NCBI GenBank assembly: GCA_012518465.1
Contig: JAAYSD010000041.1
Span: 1-35,038 of the forward strand
Reading direction: 5' to 3'
DNA from: Clostridiales bacterium
GTDB taxonomy: Bacteria > Bacillota > Clostridia > Oscillospirales > Ruminococcaceae
Length of the DNA: 35,038 bases
Part shown: in pieces, positions 16,165 through 25,100 of the stretch
Layout: every line of letters starts with the position of its first letter
Position numbering within the stretch: the first letter of the stretch is position 1
Notes under the pieces: generated by a model
Database searches by the model: none
Told to the model about the DNA's origin: nothing
The model's input: only the letters and a program-made list of their open reading frames with translations
Translations under genes and position numbers: made by a program

Positions 16165-18042
16165 ATGCTTTATAAACATGAAAATAATATCTTTGATTCC
16201 TTTTCAGAAGAATACAAAGCTCCCTTTGGTGCTGTTGAAGTAAATGAAAAATGTCGGTTTAAGATTCATATGCCAAGGGGTTCGGATGTTAAAGAATTGT
16301 CGTTGGTTATGTTTCGACCGGGATATAAGGAAAAATATATTCCCTTGAATAAAAGTGAAGAAAGACAGGAAGATGATGTTTATTTATGCGAATATTCCCC
16401 CGAAAATAAAGGACTTCATCAATATTATTTTACTCTAATGCTTGATAACACACGAAGATATATAAAAAGGCAGGGAGCTTCATTAGGCAGCTTTGACGGG
16501 GGAGAAATGTTTCAGCTTACTGTTTTCGAAAAAGGTATGCAAACTCCCGAGTGGCTAAAGGGTGGGGTGATGTATCAGATTTTTCCTGATAGATTTTATA
16601 AAAGTGATGCTGTACACGATTTCCCAGAGGATAGAATTATCCATGAAAATTGGTATGATATGCCTTTTTTTAGACCCGATGATAATGGAAAGGTATTAAA
16701 CAATGATTATTTCGGTGGAGATTTAAAGGGAATTGAGCAGAAGCTTGATTATTTAAAGCAGCTGGGTGTTACTTGCATTTATTTAAATCCTATTTTTGAG
16801 GCACATGAAAATCACAGGTATAATACTGCCGATTATGAAAAAATAGACCCTATGCTTGGCAGTGAAAAGGATTTTGAAAACTTGTGTAAAAAAGCAAAGG
16901 AAAAAGGAATAAATATTATTCTTGATGGAGTATTTTCTCATACGGGTGCGGATAGTAGGTATTTTAATAAGTATGGCAGATACGGCGAAAAAACAGGTGC
17001 ATATCGTGATGATAAGAGTCCGTTTTTCAGCTGGTACAATTTTATTAATTATCCTGATGAATATGAAAGCTGGTGGGGGATATCCACTCTTCCTAATGTA
17101 AATGAAAATAACAAAAGCTATACTAATTATATTTGTGGTGATAATGGGATAATAAAAAAATGGATTGAAAAGGGTGCGAGAGGTTGGCGTCTTGATGTAG
17201 CAGATGAGCTGCCAGATGAATTTATAGATAATATTAACAAAGCTGTGAAAAGTAGTGGAAATGACAAAATACTTTACGGTGAAGTGTGGGAGGATGCCAG
17301 CAATAAAGAAAGCTATGGTGTAAGGCGACGCTATCTTGTTGGCGGGCAGCTAGATAGTGTAATGAATTATCCTTTTAAAGAGGCAATTTTAAACTATGTT
17401 TCAGGAGGCTCTCCTACCGACTTTAAAAATTCTATTATGACGATTTTAGAGCATTATCCGAAGCCCTGCATAGATGTGCTGATGAATTTTTTATCAACAC
17501 ATGATACTGAAAGAGCAATTACACGACTAGGTGGTATTCCTGTCGGATTTAATGACAGAGAATGGCAATCTAAACAAAAGCTTTCTCCGGCACAATATTC
17601 CCATGGTGTTAATTTACTTAAGGTGGCTATGGTACTGCAATTTTTTCTTCCTGGTGTGCCTTGTATTTATTATGGAGATGAGGCCGGACAGGAGGGGTAT
17701 AAAGACCCGTTTAATAGAAAGTGCTATCCATGGGATAGAGAGAATAAGGAACTTATCGATTATGTAATAAAATTATCAAAAATTCGTCATTCTAGTGATG
17801 TTTTTGCAAAGGGAGAACTTAAATTTTTAAAGGTGAATGAGGATTTGTGTGTGTTTGCGAGAATTGATAATAGTCTCAAAAAAATGGCAATAATAACAGT
17901 AAACAAAGGCACCATAGGCACAAGGCTTTCTGTTGAACAATTAATTGGCAAAAAGGAGCTTTTTGACGCTATTACAAATAAAGAGATAGATGAAATCTTT
18001 GTTTCTCCATTTTCTTATCAAGTGCTTTTAGGTGACATTTAA
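16165..18042 (+). CDS. Cytoplasmic GH13 alpha-glucosidase/neopullulanase-type enzyme
   Basis: A 625-residue GH13 protein. An N-terminal beta domain (about 1-125) of the kind found in neopullulanase, cyclomaltodextrinase and MalZ-type enzymes precedes the barrel. Barrel motifs are VMYQIFPDRF, YFGGDLKGI, LDGVFSHTG (region I), GWRLDVADE (region II, nucleophile D344), YGEVWED (region III, acid/base E373) and FLSTHDTERA (region IV, D447). There is no signal peptide, so it probably trims intracellular maltodextrin or glycogen branches for GlgP just upstream. The frame is open from a TTG at 16132 inside glgP, but GGAG at 16151-16154 points to the ATG at 16165 (or the TTG at 16162). The exact specificity within GH13 is not determined. 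Confidence 0.9.
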   Translation: MLYKHENNIFDSFSEEYKAPFGAVEVNEKCRFKIHMPRGSDVKELSLVMFRPGYKEKYIPLNKSEERQEDDVYLCEYSPENKGLHQYYFTLMLDNTRRYIKRQGASLGSFDGGEMFQLTVFEKGMQTPEWLKGGVMYQIFPDRFYKSDAVHDFPEDRIIHENWYDMPFFRPDDNGKVLNNDYFGGDLKGIEQKLDYLKQLGVTCIYLNPIFEAHENHRYNTADYEKIDPMLGSEKDFENLCKKAKEKGINIILDGVFSHTGADSRYFNKYGRYGEKTGAYRDDKSPFFSWYNFINYPDEYESWWGISTLPNVNENNKSYTNYICGDNGIIKKWIEKGARGWRLDVADELPDEFIDNINKAVKSSGNDKILYGEVWEDASNKESYGVRRRYLVGGQLDSVMNYPFKEAILNYVSGGSPTDFKNSIMTILEHYPKPCIDVLMNFLSTHDTERAITRLGGIPVGFNDREWQSKQKLSPAQYSHGVNLLKVAMVLQFFLPGVPCIYYGDEAGQEGYKDPFNRKCYPWDRENKELIDYVIKLSKIRHSSDVFAKGELKFLKVNEDLCVFARIDNSLKKMAIITVNKGTIGTRLSVEQLIGKKELFDAITNKEIDEIFVSPFSYQVLLGDI

Positions 18043-18080
18043 AGAGAAATATATTTTTAATTTAATAGAACATTTTGTTT

Positions 18081-18107
18081 TTAGCACTCACACAAAACGA
18101 GTGCTAA
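18081..18107 (+). promoter_or_regulatory. CIRCE element (HrcA operator)
   Basis: TTAGCACTC-N9-GAGTGCTAA is a perfect copy of the CIRCE consensus, bound by the heat-shock repressor HrcA. It lies 124 nt before the Hsp20 start and 39 nt after the GH13 stop. It is followed by a T-rich tract, so the same hairpin might also end the glgP operon transcript. Confidence 0.93.
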
Positions 18108-18119
18108 TTTTTCTTTCTT

Positions 18120-18148
18120 TTTACATATTATCTTCACATATTTATCAT
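18120..18148 (+). promoter_or_regulatory. Possible promoter of hsp20
   Basis: TTTACA (18120-18125), 17 nt, TATCAT (18143-18148). If this is the promoter, CIRCE ends 12 nt upstream of its -35 box, whereas CIRCE usually lies at or downstream of the start. A promoter upstream of CIRCE is not evident. Confidence 0.4.
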
Positions 18149-18230
18149 AAAAACGGTTTATTATATAGTCAATGAAGGAAAACTTCAGACAATAAAATAA
18201 AAAGTTTATTGAATGGAAAGGATGAATAGT

Positions 18231-18656
18231 ATGTTTGAATTAATGCCATTTGGAAGAAGAAGTTTAAGTAGTTATTTTGATGATTTTGAAAGAAGCTTTT
18301 TTAACGACTGGACATCAAATGCTATCGCCCCAATCAAGACAGATATTATAGAACATGATGATGAATATGTCATTGAGGCAGAGCTGCCAGGATTTGAAAA
18401 GAAAGATATCAACATTGATATTGATGGCGATTATCTTACAATAAAGGCTGAAACAAAATCAGAAAAAGAGGAAAAGCAATGCAAGGGCAATTATATTTGC
18501 AGAGAGCGTAGGTACGGTTCTTTCAGCAGAACATTTGATATTTCAAATATAAATCATGAAAAAATCAGTGCTGAGCATAATAATGGAGTATTAAAGATTA
18601 CTCTGCCTAAGCTCGAAGAAGTTAAGCCTAAGACAAAGAACATTGAAATAAAATAA
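18231..18656 (+). CDS. hsp20: Hsp20/alpha-crystallin family small heat shock protein
   Basis: A 141-residue ATP-independent holdase. The N-terminus MFELMPFGRRSLSSYFDDF is the clostridial Hsp18-type opening. The alpha-crystallin domain (about 35-130) has IKTDIIEHDDEYVIEAELPG, CRERRYGSFSRTF and HNNGVLKITLPK (the conserved G-V-L motif). The frame is open from an ATG at 18213, but GGAAAGGA at 18215-18222 is spaced 8 nt from the ATG at 18231, which also fits the family start. It is controlled by HrcA through the CIRCE upstream and closed by a terminator at 18685-18713. Confidence 0.93.
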   Translation: MFELMPFGRRSLSSYFDDFERSFFNDWTSNAIAPIKTDIIEHDDEYVIEAELPGFEKKDINIDIDGDYLTIKAETKSEKEEKQCKGNYICRERRYGSFSRTFDISNINHEKISAEHNNGVLKITLPKLEEVKPKTKNIEIK

Positions 18657-18684
18657 GCTTCAATCATATTTTAAAGCAGGGATT

Positions 18685-18713
18685 AGCAGGGATTTTTCCC
18701 TGCTTTATTTTTG
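18685..18713 (+). terminator. Rho-independent terminator after hsp20
   Basis: AGCAGGG (18685-18691) pairs with CCCTGCT (18698-18704) across a 6-nt loop and is followed by TTATTTTTG. A second partial copy of the left arm (AGCAGGG at 18675-18681) precedes it. Confidence 0.85.
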
Positions 18714-18793
18714 CTTAAAATATTAAAATACGGAAATTTTTAATGAATACTTGTAAAATTATTATTAACAACTGTAATATTGCATAAAAACTA

Positions 18794-18822
18794 TTGATTT
18801 TGATATAGGTTTATGCTATATT
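18794..18822 (+). promoter_or_regulatory. Putative sigma-A promoter of the chemoreceptor gene
   Basis: TTGATT (18794-18799), 17 nt, TATATT (18817-18822), about 115 nt before the start codon. I found no convincing sigma-D (flagellar) promoter in the 18657-18937 gap. Confidence 0.5.
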
Positions 18823-18937
18823 ATTAATAAGAGATTTTGTATTATTATACACTATTAAAAAAGGTTCTATTTATTAAACGGATTCGAACGATTTATCTTG
18901 ACAAAATTTTAATAATTCATCATGGAAAGGAATGTTT

Positions 18938-20923
18938 ATGAAAAAGAAATCTATAAAGACCTTTATAATCGGATTCGGCAGCTTGATTGTTGTTTTTGTT
19001 TCACTGTTTTTAGGTGCGAGCAGCGGCTTTATTTCTTATAGTACGGCTAAAAGAAATGCTGATGCACAGCTGGATGAGGCTATTTCAGCTAATGCTGAAA
19101 GTGTAAAGTCAACTCTTGATTTATATAGATCGGAGGTAGTCCTATCGGCGAAATTTTCCGATACATATGATGAGTCATTATCTTTAGACGAGAGAATAGC
19201 TAATTTATCAAAAATAGCCGAGGGTACTCATTTTAAGGATTTTTCCATATCAAATATTGCAGGGGAAACGTATAATCAAACAGATATTTTTGATCGAGAT
19301 TATTTTAAATCAGCTATGAGAGATACTCCTATCATATCTAGTCCTGTAATTAGGCGTACTGATGATTCTGTTGTTATGATGAGTGCTGCGAAAATAGATG
19401 ATGGAAGCTTTACAGGTGCTATTTATGGTGCGATTGACTATAAAACCTTTAGTGATATTGTCGGAGAAATTAACATAGGCGAATCGGGCTTTGCTTTTAT
19501 CACGGATAAAAGAGGGCAGATTGTTGCACATAAGGATTTAGAATATGTTTCCTCTTTGTCTAATTTTATTTCACTTGCACAAGAGGATGATAAGTATTTA
19601 CCAATAGCAAAGATTGTATCAAAAATGACAAATGGCGAAAGTGGTAAAGAAATTATACAATATGATGGTGAAGAGCATTATATAGCTTATTCCCCCATTG
19701 AAACAGATGAAAATTGGTCAATAGCTGTTGTTGTTCCAAAGGCTGAAATGATGAGTGGATTTACTTCATCAATAATGTGGATGATTATCACAACGATAGC
19801 GCTCTTGATATTGGGGATTATTGCTTGTTATTTTATGGCTGATAGAATATCCTATCCCATATCAGAATCAGCTAAGTATATGGCTAAATTTGCCGAAGGA
19901 GATTTTAACTCGGAAATAGAAATTTATACTTCAATAAGAGAAATAGATGAAGTTAAAAATTCTTTATTAATATCACTGGATACATTAAAAACAAATATTA
20001 ATGACTTGAATATTGTATTAGATGCAATATCAAATAGAGATTTAACACGTGACCCACAAGCAGCATTTTCTGGTGGATATTGGCAGATAAAGTTTTCTTT
20101 GGAGAACATTTTAGGTAAATTTAGAGAAGTTTTTGTTACCTTACGAAATATTTCAAATAGCTTATATACAGGGGCAGAACAAATTTCTGCTGGCTCGGAA
20201 ACGCTTTCTGAAAATTCAATTACACAAAACGCAAATATTGAAGAATTAAAAATCAGTATTGATAATATTTCTCAGCATATAGGCGGAACTGTGAAGAACA
20301 CGCAAAGAGCAAGGGATATTACGCAAAAGGCTGTCGAAGAAGTTGCTATTGGTAATGATAAGATGGCGGAAATGCTTAAGTCAATGGATGAGATTTCTTC
20401 AGCTTCAAATGAAATTAGTAATATTAATAAAACTATTGAAGATATAGCTTTCCAGACAAATATTTTGGCACTTAATGCGTCGGTAGAGGCTGCTAGGGCA
20501 GGAGCTGCAGGAAAGGGCTTTGCCGTTGTTGCCGGTGAAGTAAGGAATCTTGCTATAAAAAGTGCAGAGGCTGCAAATACTACTAAAAAGCTAATTGAAA
20601 ATTCTATAATTGTCGTTGATAAAGGCACTAATATTGCAAATGAAACTGCCCAGTCATTACAAGCTGTTGTTTCAGAGGTGCAGCAGGTGGATAGAATTGT
20701 TGATGATATTACTGTTTTAGCTGCTAATCAGTCAAAAGAAATTTCAGAGGTAAGCAAAAATATCGATTTAATTGCATCAGCTACACAGGAAACTTCAGCG
20801 GCGGCTGAAGAATATGCTGCGATGAGCAGAGAGTTTAGTGAGCAAGCGAATGTGCTAAAAGCACTTATTGATGAATTTAAGCTTGAACAAATAGATGAAG
20901 AGCAGGAGCAGGATAAACAATAA
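18938..20923 (+). CDS. Methyl-accepting chemotaxis protein with extracellular dCache-type domain
   Basis: A 661-residue transmembrane chemoreceptor. TM1 is about residues 9-31. An extracellular region of about 245 residues follows, with [14 protein letters not shown] and [20 protein letters not shown], typical of double-Cache ligand domains. TM2 is about 278-300 ([20 protein letters not shown]) and a HAMP domain follows at about 300-355. The cytoplasmic signalling domain runs to the end, with the conserved hairpin tip [20 protein letters not shown] around residue 515. It couples ligand binding to CheA and CheW, which are not in the window. Of two nearby ATGs, the one at 18938 is correctly spaced from AAAGGA; the ATG at 18932 directly abuts it. 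The gene stands alone between hsp20 and metK. Confidence 0.94.
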   Translation: MKKKSIKTFIIGFGSLIVVFVSLFLGASSGFISYSTAKRNADAQLDEAISANAESVKSTLDLYRSEVVLSAKFSDTYDESLSLDERIANLSKIAEGTHFKDFSISNIAGETYNQTDIFDRDYFKSAMRDTPIISSPVIRRTDDSVVMMSAAKIDDGSFTGAIYGAIDYKTFSDIVGEINIGESGFAFITDKRGQIVAHKDLEYVSSLSNFISLAQEDDKYLPIAKIVSKMTNGESGKEIIQYDGEEHYIAYSPIETDENWSIAVVVPKAEMMSGFTSSIMWMIITTIALLILGIIACYFMADRISYPISESAKYMAKFAEGDFNSEIEIYTSIREIDEVKNSLLISLDTLKTNINDLNIVLDAISNRDLTRDPQAAFSGGYWQIKFSLENILGKFREVFVTLRNISNSLYTGAEQISAGSETLSENSITQNANIEELKISIDNISQHIGGTVKNTQRARDITQKAVEEVAIGNDKMAEMLKSMDEISSASNEISNINKTIEDIAFQTNILALNASVEAARAGAAGKGFAVVAGEVRNLAIKSAEAANTTKKLIENSIIVVDKGTNIANETAQSLQAVVSEVQQVDRIVDDITVLAANQSKEISEVSKNIDLIASATQETSAAAEEYAAMSREFSEQANVLKALIDEFKLEQIDEEQEQDKQ

Positions 20924-20941
20924 TATAAGCCTTATAGATTA

Positions 20942-20967
20942 AGAGGGAGCAATGCTCCCTCTTTTTG
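20942..20967 (+). terminator. Rho-independent terminator after the chemoreceptor gene
   Basis: AGAGGGAGC (20942-20950) pairs with GCTCCCTCT (20954-20962) over a 3-nt loop, then TTTTTG. Strong stem. Confidence 0.9.
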
Positions 20968-21004
20968 TGATATTCATATATTTACTGATTGATTAATAAC
21001 GAGT

Positions 21005-22186
21005 TTATTTAATAGCCTCTAAAATATCGTCTACCTTATCAGTCTTTTCCCATGTAGCACTTAAATCAGTTCTGCCCATATGTCCATATGCTGCAAATTT
21101 TCTGTAAATCGGACGACGTAAATCAAGCATTTTTATAATATTAGCAGGCCTTAAGTCAAATACCTTAGTAATAGCATCGGAGATTTTACTATCATCAATC
21201 TTTCCTGTACCAAATGTATCAACAAAAATTGAAACAGGCTTAGCAACTCCTATTGCATATGCCAGCTGAACCTCAACCTTTTCAGCAAGCTTTGCGGCGA
21301 CAATGTTTTTAGCCACATATCTAGCAGCATAAGCAGCCGAACGGTCGACTTTTGTAGGGTCTTTACCTGAAAAAGCTCCTCCGCCATGACGAGCAAATCC
21401 ACCATAGGTATCTACAATTATTTTTCTGCCTGTTAAACCACTGTCACCTTGAGGACCTCCGATTACAAATCTTCCAGTAGGATTGATAAGATACCTTGTA
21501 TCATTATCCAGTAAATTTTCAGGAACAATAGGCTTTACAACATTTTCTATTAAATCATTGCGAATCTGCTCAAGCTTTGCTTCTTCCTTGTGTTGAGTAG
21601 AAATAACAATAGTATCAATCCTACTAGGTTTTCCATCGATATATTCAATGGTTACTTGAGTTTTTCCGTCGGGAAGTAGATATGGCAAAGTACCGTTTTT
21701 TCTAACCTTTGTCAATTGAAAAGCAAGCTTATGTGCAAGAGATATTGATAAGGGCATAAGCTCAGGAGTTTCATTGCAAGCATAGCCAAACATTATGCCT
21801 TGATCTCCTGCACCTGTATCCATTGCATTTTCACTTCTGCCTTCAAGAGCATTATCAACGCCCTGTGCAATATCTGGGGATTGTTCATCTATACTAGTGA
21901 GAACGGAGCAGGTATTAGCATCAAAGCCAAATCCAACATTATCATAGCCGATTTCCTTAATTATTTTTCTTGTGATTTTAGGAATATCAACATATGCTTT
22001 TGTAGTGATTTCACCCATGACAAGAACAAGTCCCGTAGTTGTAGCAGTTTCGCAAGCGACTCTAGCTGTTGGATCTTGCTCTAAAATTGCATCAAGCACG
22101 CCATCGGATATTTGATCGCAAATTTTATCGGGATGCCCCTCTGTCACGCTTTCAGAGGTGAATAGGGTTTTTATTTTTTCTGCCAT
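21005..22186 (-). CDS. metK: S-adenosylmethionine synthetase
   Basis: A 393-residue MetK that makes S-adenosylmethionine from methionine and ATP. Conserved blocks are [20 protein letters not shown] (9-28, ATP/Mg site), [16 protein letters not shown] (the GDQG hexapeptide region), [16 protein letters not shown] and [19 protein letters not shown] (the P-loop-like motif). It is full length with no missing residues. AAAGGA precedes the ATG. Transcription is controlled by the SAM-I riboswitch and terminator directly upstream (22227-22357). Its product feeds the radical-SAM maturases HydE and HydG encoded next door, although the two operons have separate promoters. Confidence 0.97.
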   Translation of the reverse strand: MAEKIKTLFTSESVTEGHPDKICDQISDGVLDAILEQDPTARVACETATTTGLVLVMGEITTKAYVDIPKITRKIIKEIGYDNVGFGFDANTCSVLTSIDEQSPDIAQGVDNALEGRSENAMDTGAGDQGIMFGYACNETPELMPLSISLAHKLAFQLTKVRKNGTLPYLLPDGKTQVTIEYIDGKPSRIDTIVISTQHKEEAKLEQIRNDLIENVVKPIVPENLLDNDTRYLINPTGRFVIGGPQGDSGLTGRKIIVDTYGGFARHGGGAFSGKDPTKVDRSAAYAARYVAKNIVAAKLAEKVEVQLAYAIGVAKPVSIFVDTFGTGKIDDSKISDAITKVFDLRPANIIKMLDLRRPIYRKFAAYGHMGRTDLSATWEKTDKVDDILEAIK

Positions 22187-22226
22187 TTTAAAATTCCTTT
22201 CTACAATTTCTGCAATTTTCGCAAAT

Positions 22227-22250
22227 AAAAAAACCGCACGGAGCGGTTTT
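22227..22250 (-). terminator. Expression-platform terminator of the SAM-I riboswitch
   Basis: On the minus strand AAAACCGC and GCGGTTTT, separated by a short TCCGT loop, form a hairpin followed by TTTATTTG. It lies between the aptamer and the metK ribosome binding site and would stop transcription when SAM is bound. Confidence 0.9.
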
Positions 22251-22255
22251 CACTC

Positions 22256-22357
22256 CTCATCTATCGGTAAAATACCGCAGGATTTAGCACCTTGTTTCTA
22301 AATGAATCAGGTTGCCGGGCGTCATAGGACCAGTTCCTCAGCCTCTCTTGATAAGGT
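22256..22357 (-). promoter_or_regulatory. SAM-I (S-box) riboswitch aptamer
   Basis: The minus strand shows the S-box core: CTTATCAAGAGAGGCTGAGG at the 5' end (kink-turn side), GACGCCCGGCAACC in the middle, AAGGTGCTAAATCCTGC, and GATAGATGAG closing P1 with the 5' CTTATC. Spacing and order match the family. It senses S-adenosylmethionine and switches off metK. Confidence 0.96.
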
Positions 22358-22393
22358 TAAAGCTATATTATAAATAAAATTTATCTATAACTA

Positions 22394-22422
22394 ATTTTAA
22401 CACTGCTTTCGACAATTGTCAA
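22394..22422 (-). promoter_or_regulatory. Sigma-A promoter of the riboswitch-metK unit
   Basis: On the minus strand TTGACA (22417-22422), 17 nt, TAAAAT (22394-22399). It lies about 10 nt after the hydF stop codon. No terminator separates hydF from it, so hyd transcripts may also run into the riboswitch. Confidence 0.75.
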
Positions 22423-22431
22423 GTATTTTCA

Positions 22432-23622
22432 TCAAAATGAAACATTCTCTAAAATACCATTGAGATATGCTATTACAATTCCATAATTAGTTATGGGGAT
22501 ATTTTGGTTTTTTGCAGAATCTATTCTTGAAAGAATGTATTTTCTATTAAACATACAGCCACCACATGAAATGATTAAATCATATTCGCTCAAATCCTTT
22601 GGAAAATCATTTCCTCTCACATTTGTGATTTTTAAACTATCTCCTACTTTTTTTCTTAAAAGCTTAGGTATTTTTACAGTGCCTATATCTTCACCGACAG
22701 GAACGTGCGTACAACATTCAGCAATAAGAACGTGTGAATTTTCATTTAGGCTTTCTATTGCATTAGCACCTTTCATATACTCGTTAATATCACCCTTGTA
22801 ATTAGCGAATAATACGGAAAATGAAGTAAGCTTGCTTTCTTTTGGCTTTAGCTTGAAAACCTCTGAGAAGGCTTGTGAATCGGTGATGATCAGCTCGGGA
22901 GGTTTTTTTAATGAATTAAGTGCTTCTTTCATTTTATCAGTAGTGCAGGAAATGGATATGCATTTTTTATCAAGCAGTTCCCTTAAAGTCTGCACCTGTG
23001 GTAATATTAATCTGCCCTTTGGTGCTGAAATATCCTGCGGCATAACTAGTAAAACAACATCCCCCTCTTTGCAAAGATTATTTGTAATGCTTATGCTATC
23101 ATAATCCTCAGGTATAGCTGCGATTAGCCTTGTCCTTAGCTCCTCTAAACCTCTTTTATCTTTTGCATTAACAGTCACTAATTCTAGTCCTGTAATATTT
23201 TTAAAATCTTTTTCTATATTCTTAACATTATCATTTTTACCCTTGTTATTCAATACGGGAATAATGGGTATCTTTTTATTTTGCAAAAGCTTCAGCCAAT
23301 CCAAATCATTTTGTGCCAAATAATCAGAAATAACGAATAAAGCTATATCAGTTTTTTGAGTAGCTTTTTTGGTGCTTTCTATACGAAGTTTTCCAAGCTC
23401 TCCCTCATCATCAAAGCCTGCTGTATCAATAAAAACGCAGGGGCCTATGCCTTTAATTTCCATAGACTTAAAAACAGCATCGGTTGTAGTGCCGGCAACA
23501 GGGGAGGTTATTGCAATATCCTGCTCTGTTAAAGCATTGATAAGTGTTGATTTTCCTGAATTTGTCCTGCCAAATATACCAATGTGCAGCCGGTTGGCTC
23601 TAGGTGTGTCATTAAGACTCAT
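22432..23622 (-). CDS. hydF: [FeFe]-hydrogenase H-cluster maturation GTPase HydF
   Basis: A 396-residue scaffold on which the 2Fe subcluster is assembled before transfer to HydA. The GTPase domain has the P-loop GRTNSGKST (18-26), a G2 region AGTTTDAV, DTAGF (66-70) and NNKGKND as the G4 segment. The C-terminal cluster-binding domain keeps the family pattern C-x-H then C-x-x-C: C304-T-H306 in ECCTHVPVGEDIG, and C353-G-G-C356. Length is typical. TAAGGAG precedes the ATG. It is the last gene of TM1266-hydE-hydG-hydF; the 39-nt gap after hydG is made of a heptamer tandem repeat. No hydrogenase structural gene is in the window. Confidence 0.96.
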   Translation of the reverse strand: MSLNDTPRANRLHIGIFGRTNSGKSTLINALTEQDIAITSPVAGTTTDAVFKSMEIKGIGPCVFIDTAGFDDEGELGKLRIESTKKATQKTDIALFVISDYLAQNDLDWLKLLQNKKIPIIPVLNNKGKNDNVKNIEKDFKNITGLELVTVNAKDKRGLEELRTRLIAAIPEDYDSISITNNLCKEGDVVLLVMPQDISAPKGRLILPQVQTLRELLDKKCISISCTTDKMKEALNSLKKPPELIITDSQAFSEVFKLKPKESKLTSFSVLFANYKGDINEYMKGANAIESLNENSHVLIAECCTHVPVGEDIGTVKIPKLLRKKVGDSLKITNVRGNDFPKDLSEYDLIISCGGCMFNRKYILSRIDSAKNQNIPITNYGIVIAYLNGILENVSF

Positions 23623-23647
23623 AATACTCCTTATATTATATTTATAT

Positions 23648-23675
23648 CTAAAATCTAAAATCTAAAATCTAAAAT
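23648..23675 (-). repeat. Tandem heptamer repeat across the hydG stop codon
   Basis: Four perfect copies of CTAAAAT (plus strand), read as ATTTTAG on the hyd coding strand, span the last codons and stop of hydG and most of the hydG-hydF gap. Adding or losing copies would leave the hydG C-terminus (DFRF) unchanged while changing the spacing to hydF. Confidence 0.95.
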
Positions 23676-25080
23676 CTCTTTCCCCATTATTTATTTTATC
23701 AAGATAATTTATAGCAATTGTTTTTACTTTTTCGCTTGGAATGATTTTCATCTCTTTTTCAATCAAGCTTTCACCCAATGCTCTTGTTTTATCACTTGCA
23801 TAATCCACAAGATATTCTTTTAAAGTCATTAAAGCATTTGGTTGGCAGCAGTTTGCTATTTGCCCACTCTTTGCAAGCTGCATAAATCTATCTCCCGTAC
23901 GTCCGGCACGGTAGCAGGCTGTGCAAAAGCTAGGAATATATCCGCCGGACATTAACCAATACACTACTTCATCTAAGGTGCGTGTATCACTAATATCAAA
24001 TTGCTCCGTATGTATGCTTTCTTGTTCTCCGTTTATATATCCACCTACGCTTGTTTTAGAACCACCGCTAATTTGTGAAATACCAAGCTTTAAAACCTTT
24101 TCTCTTGACTTTGCACTTTCTCTTGTGGATATAATCATGCCTGTATAAGGTACGGCAATACGTAAAACAGCAACTATTTTTTCAAATACATCATCAGATA
24201 CTGCATTCGTAAATTCATCGGGATTTACATCGTCAGCAGGGCAAATACGTGGAACACTGATGGTGTGAGGACCTACACCTTGTGCCGCCTCTAAATGTTC
24301 AGCATGCATCAGTAGCCCTACAAAATCATATCTATACATATTCAGCCCGAATAAAACGCCTATTCCAACATCATCAATACCACCCTGCATAGCTCTGTCC
24401 ATAGCCTCTGTGTGATAAGCATAATTACTTTTAGGTCCTGTTGGATGAAGCTTTTCATAATTATCCTTGTGGTATGTTTCTTGAAAAAGTATGTATGTTC
24501 CGATTTCGGCTTCTTTTAGTTTTGTAAAATTTCCCACTGTCGTAGCGGCAATATTTACATTAACCCTGCGAATAGCACCATTTTTATGCTTAACAGAGTA
24601 AATCGTCTTTATACTTTCAAGAATATATTCAATAGGATTGTGCAAGGGGTCTTCTCCGGCCTCAATTGCAAGTCTTTTATGCCCCATATCCTGAAGTGCA
24701 ATCACTTCATTTTTTATTTCTTCTTGTGTAAGCTTTCTTCTTGCGATGCTTTTGTTTTTAGCGTGATAAGGACAATATACACAGCCATTTACACAATAAT
24801 TTGATAAATAAAGTGGTGCGAACATTACAATACGATTGCCATAAATTTTTTGTTTAATTTTAATTGCAAGTGCTTTAATCTGCTCATTTAAATCTTCAAT
24901 ATCACATTCTAAAAGCACTGCTGCCTCACGATGAGATAATCCCTTGTAGTCGTGAGCTTTGTTTAAGATTTCTTCAATCATTTTTCGATTGCTTTTGTTT
25001 TTCTGAGCGAACTCGAGTGTTTCCAATATTTCTTCATGAGAAATAAATTCATCAGCTTTCAAAGAGCTTGGATTGTACAT
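23662..25080 (-). CDS. hydG: [FeFe]-hydrogenase maturase HydG (radical SAM tyrosine lyase)
   Basis: A 472-residue radical-SAM enzyme that cleaves tyrosine to p-cresol, CO and cyanide, building an Fe(CO)2(CN)-cysteine synthon for the H-cluster. The radical-SAM cluster motif is C96-x3-C100-x2-C103 in SNYCVNGCVYCPYH. The C-terminal auxiliary cluster motif C-x2-C-x22-C is present as C386, C389 and C412 (FCTACYRAGR and NCCQPN). These features separate it from its relative ThiH. AAAGGA lies upstream of the ATG. Second maturase of the operon, 20 nt after hydE. Confidence 0.97.
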   Translation of the reverse strand: MYNPSSLKADEFISHEEILETLEFAQKNKSNRKMIEEILNKAHDYKGLSHREAAVLLECDIEDLNEQIKALAIKIKQKIYGNRIVMFAPLYLSNYCVNGCVYCPYHAKNKSIARRKLTQEEIKNEVIALQDMGHKRLAIEAGEDPLHNPIEYILESIKTIYSVKHKNGAIRRVNVNIAATTVGNFTKLKEAEIGTYILFQETYHKDNYEKLHPTGPKSNYAYHTEAMDRAMQGGIDDVGIGVLFGLNMYRYDFVGLLMHAEHLEAAQGVGPHTISVPRICPADDVNPDEFTNAVSDDVFEKIVAVLRIAVPYTGMIISTRESAKSREKVLKLGISQISGGSKTSVGGYINGEQESIHTEQFDISDTRTLDEVVYWLMSGGYIPSFCTACYRAGRTGDRFMQLAKSGQIANCCQPNALMTLKEYLVDYASDKTRALGESLIEKEMKIIPSEKVKTIAINYLDKINNGERDFRF

Positions 25081-25100
25081 ATTTTTTTCCTTTCAAAATG

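Noticed and set aside
18841..18900. Possible sigma-D (flagellar) promoter before the chemoreceptor gene
   Set aside because: TAAA boxes are present, but no GCCGATAA-like -10 box lies at the correct spacing. A sigma-A-like pair fits better.
23648..23675. Phase variation of HydG by the heptamer repeat
   Set aside because: As long as two copies remain, the reading of the HydG C-terminus and its stop is the same, so copy changes would not alter the protein.
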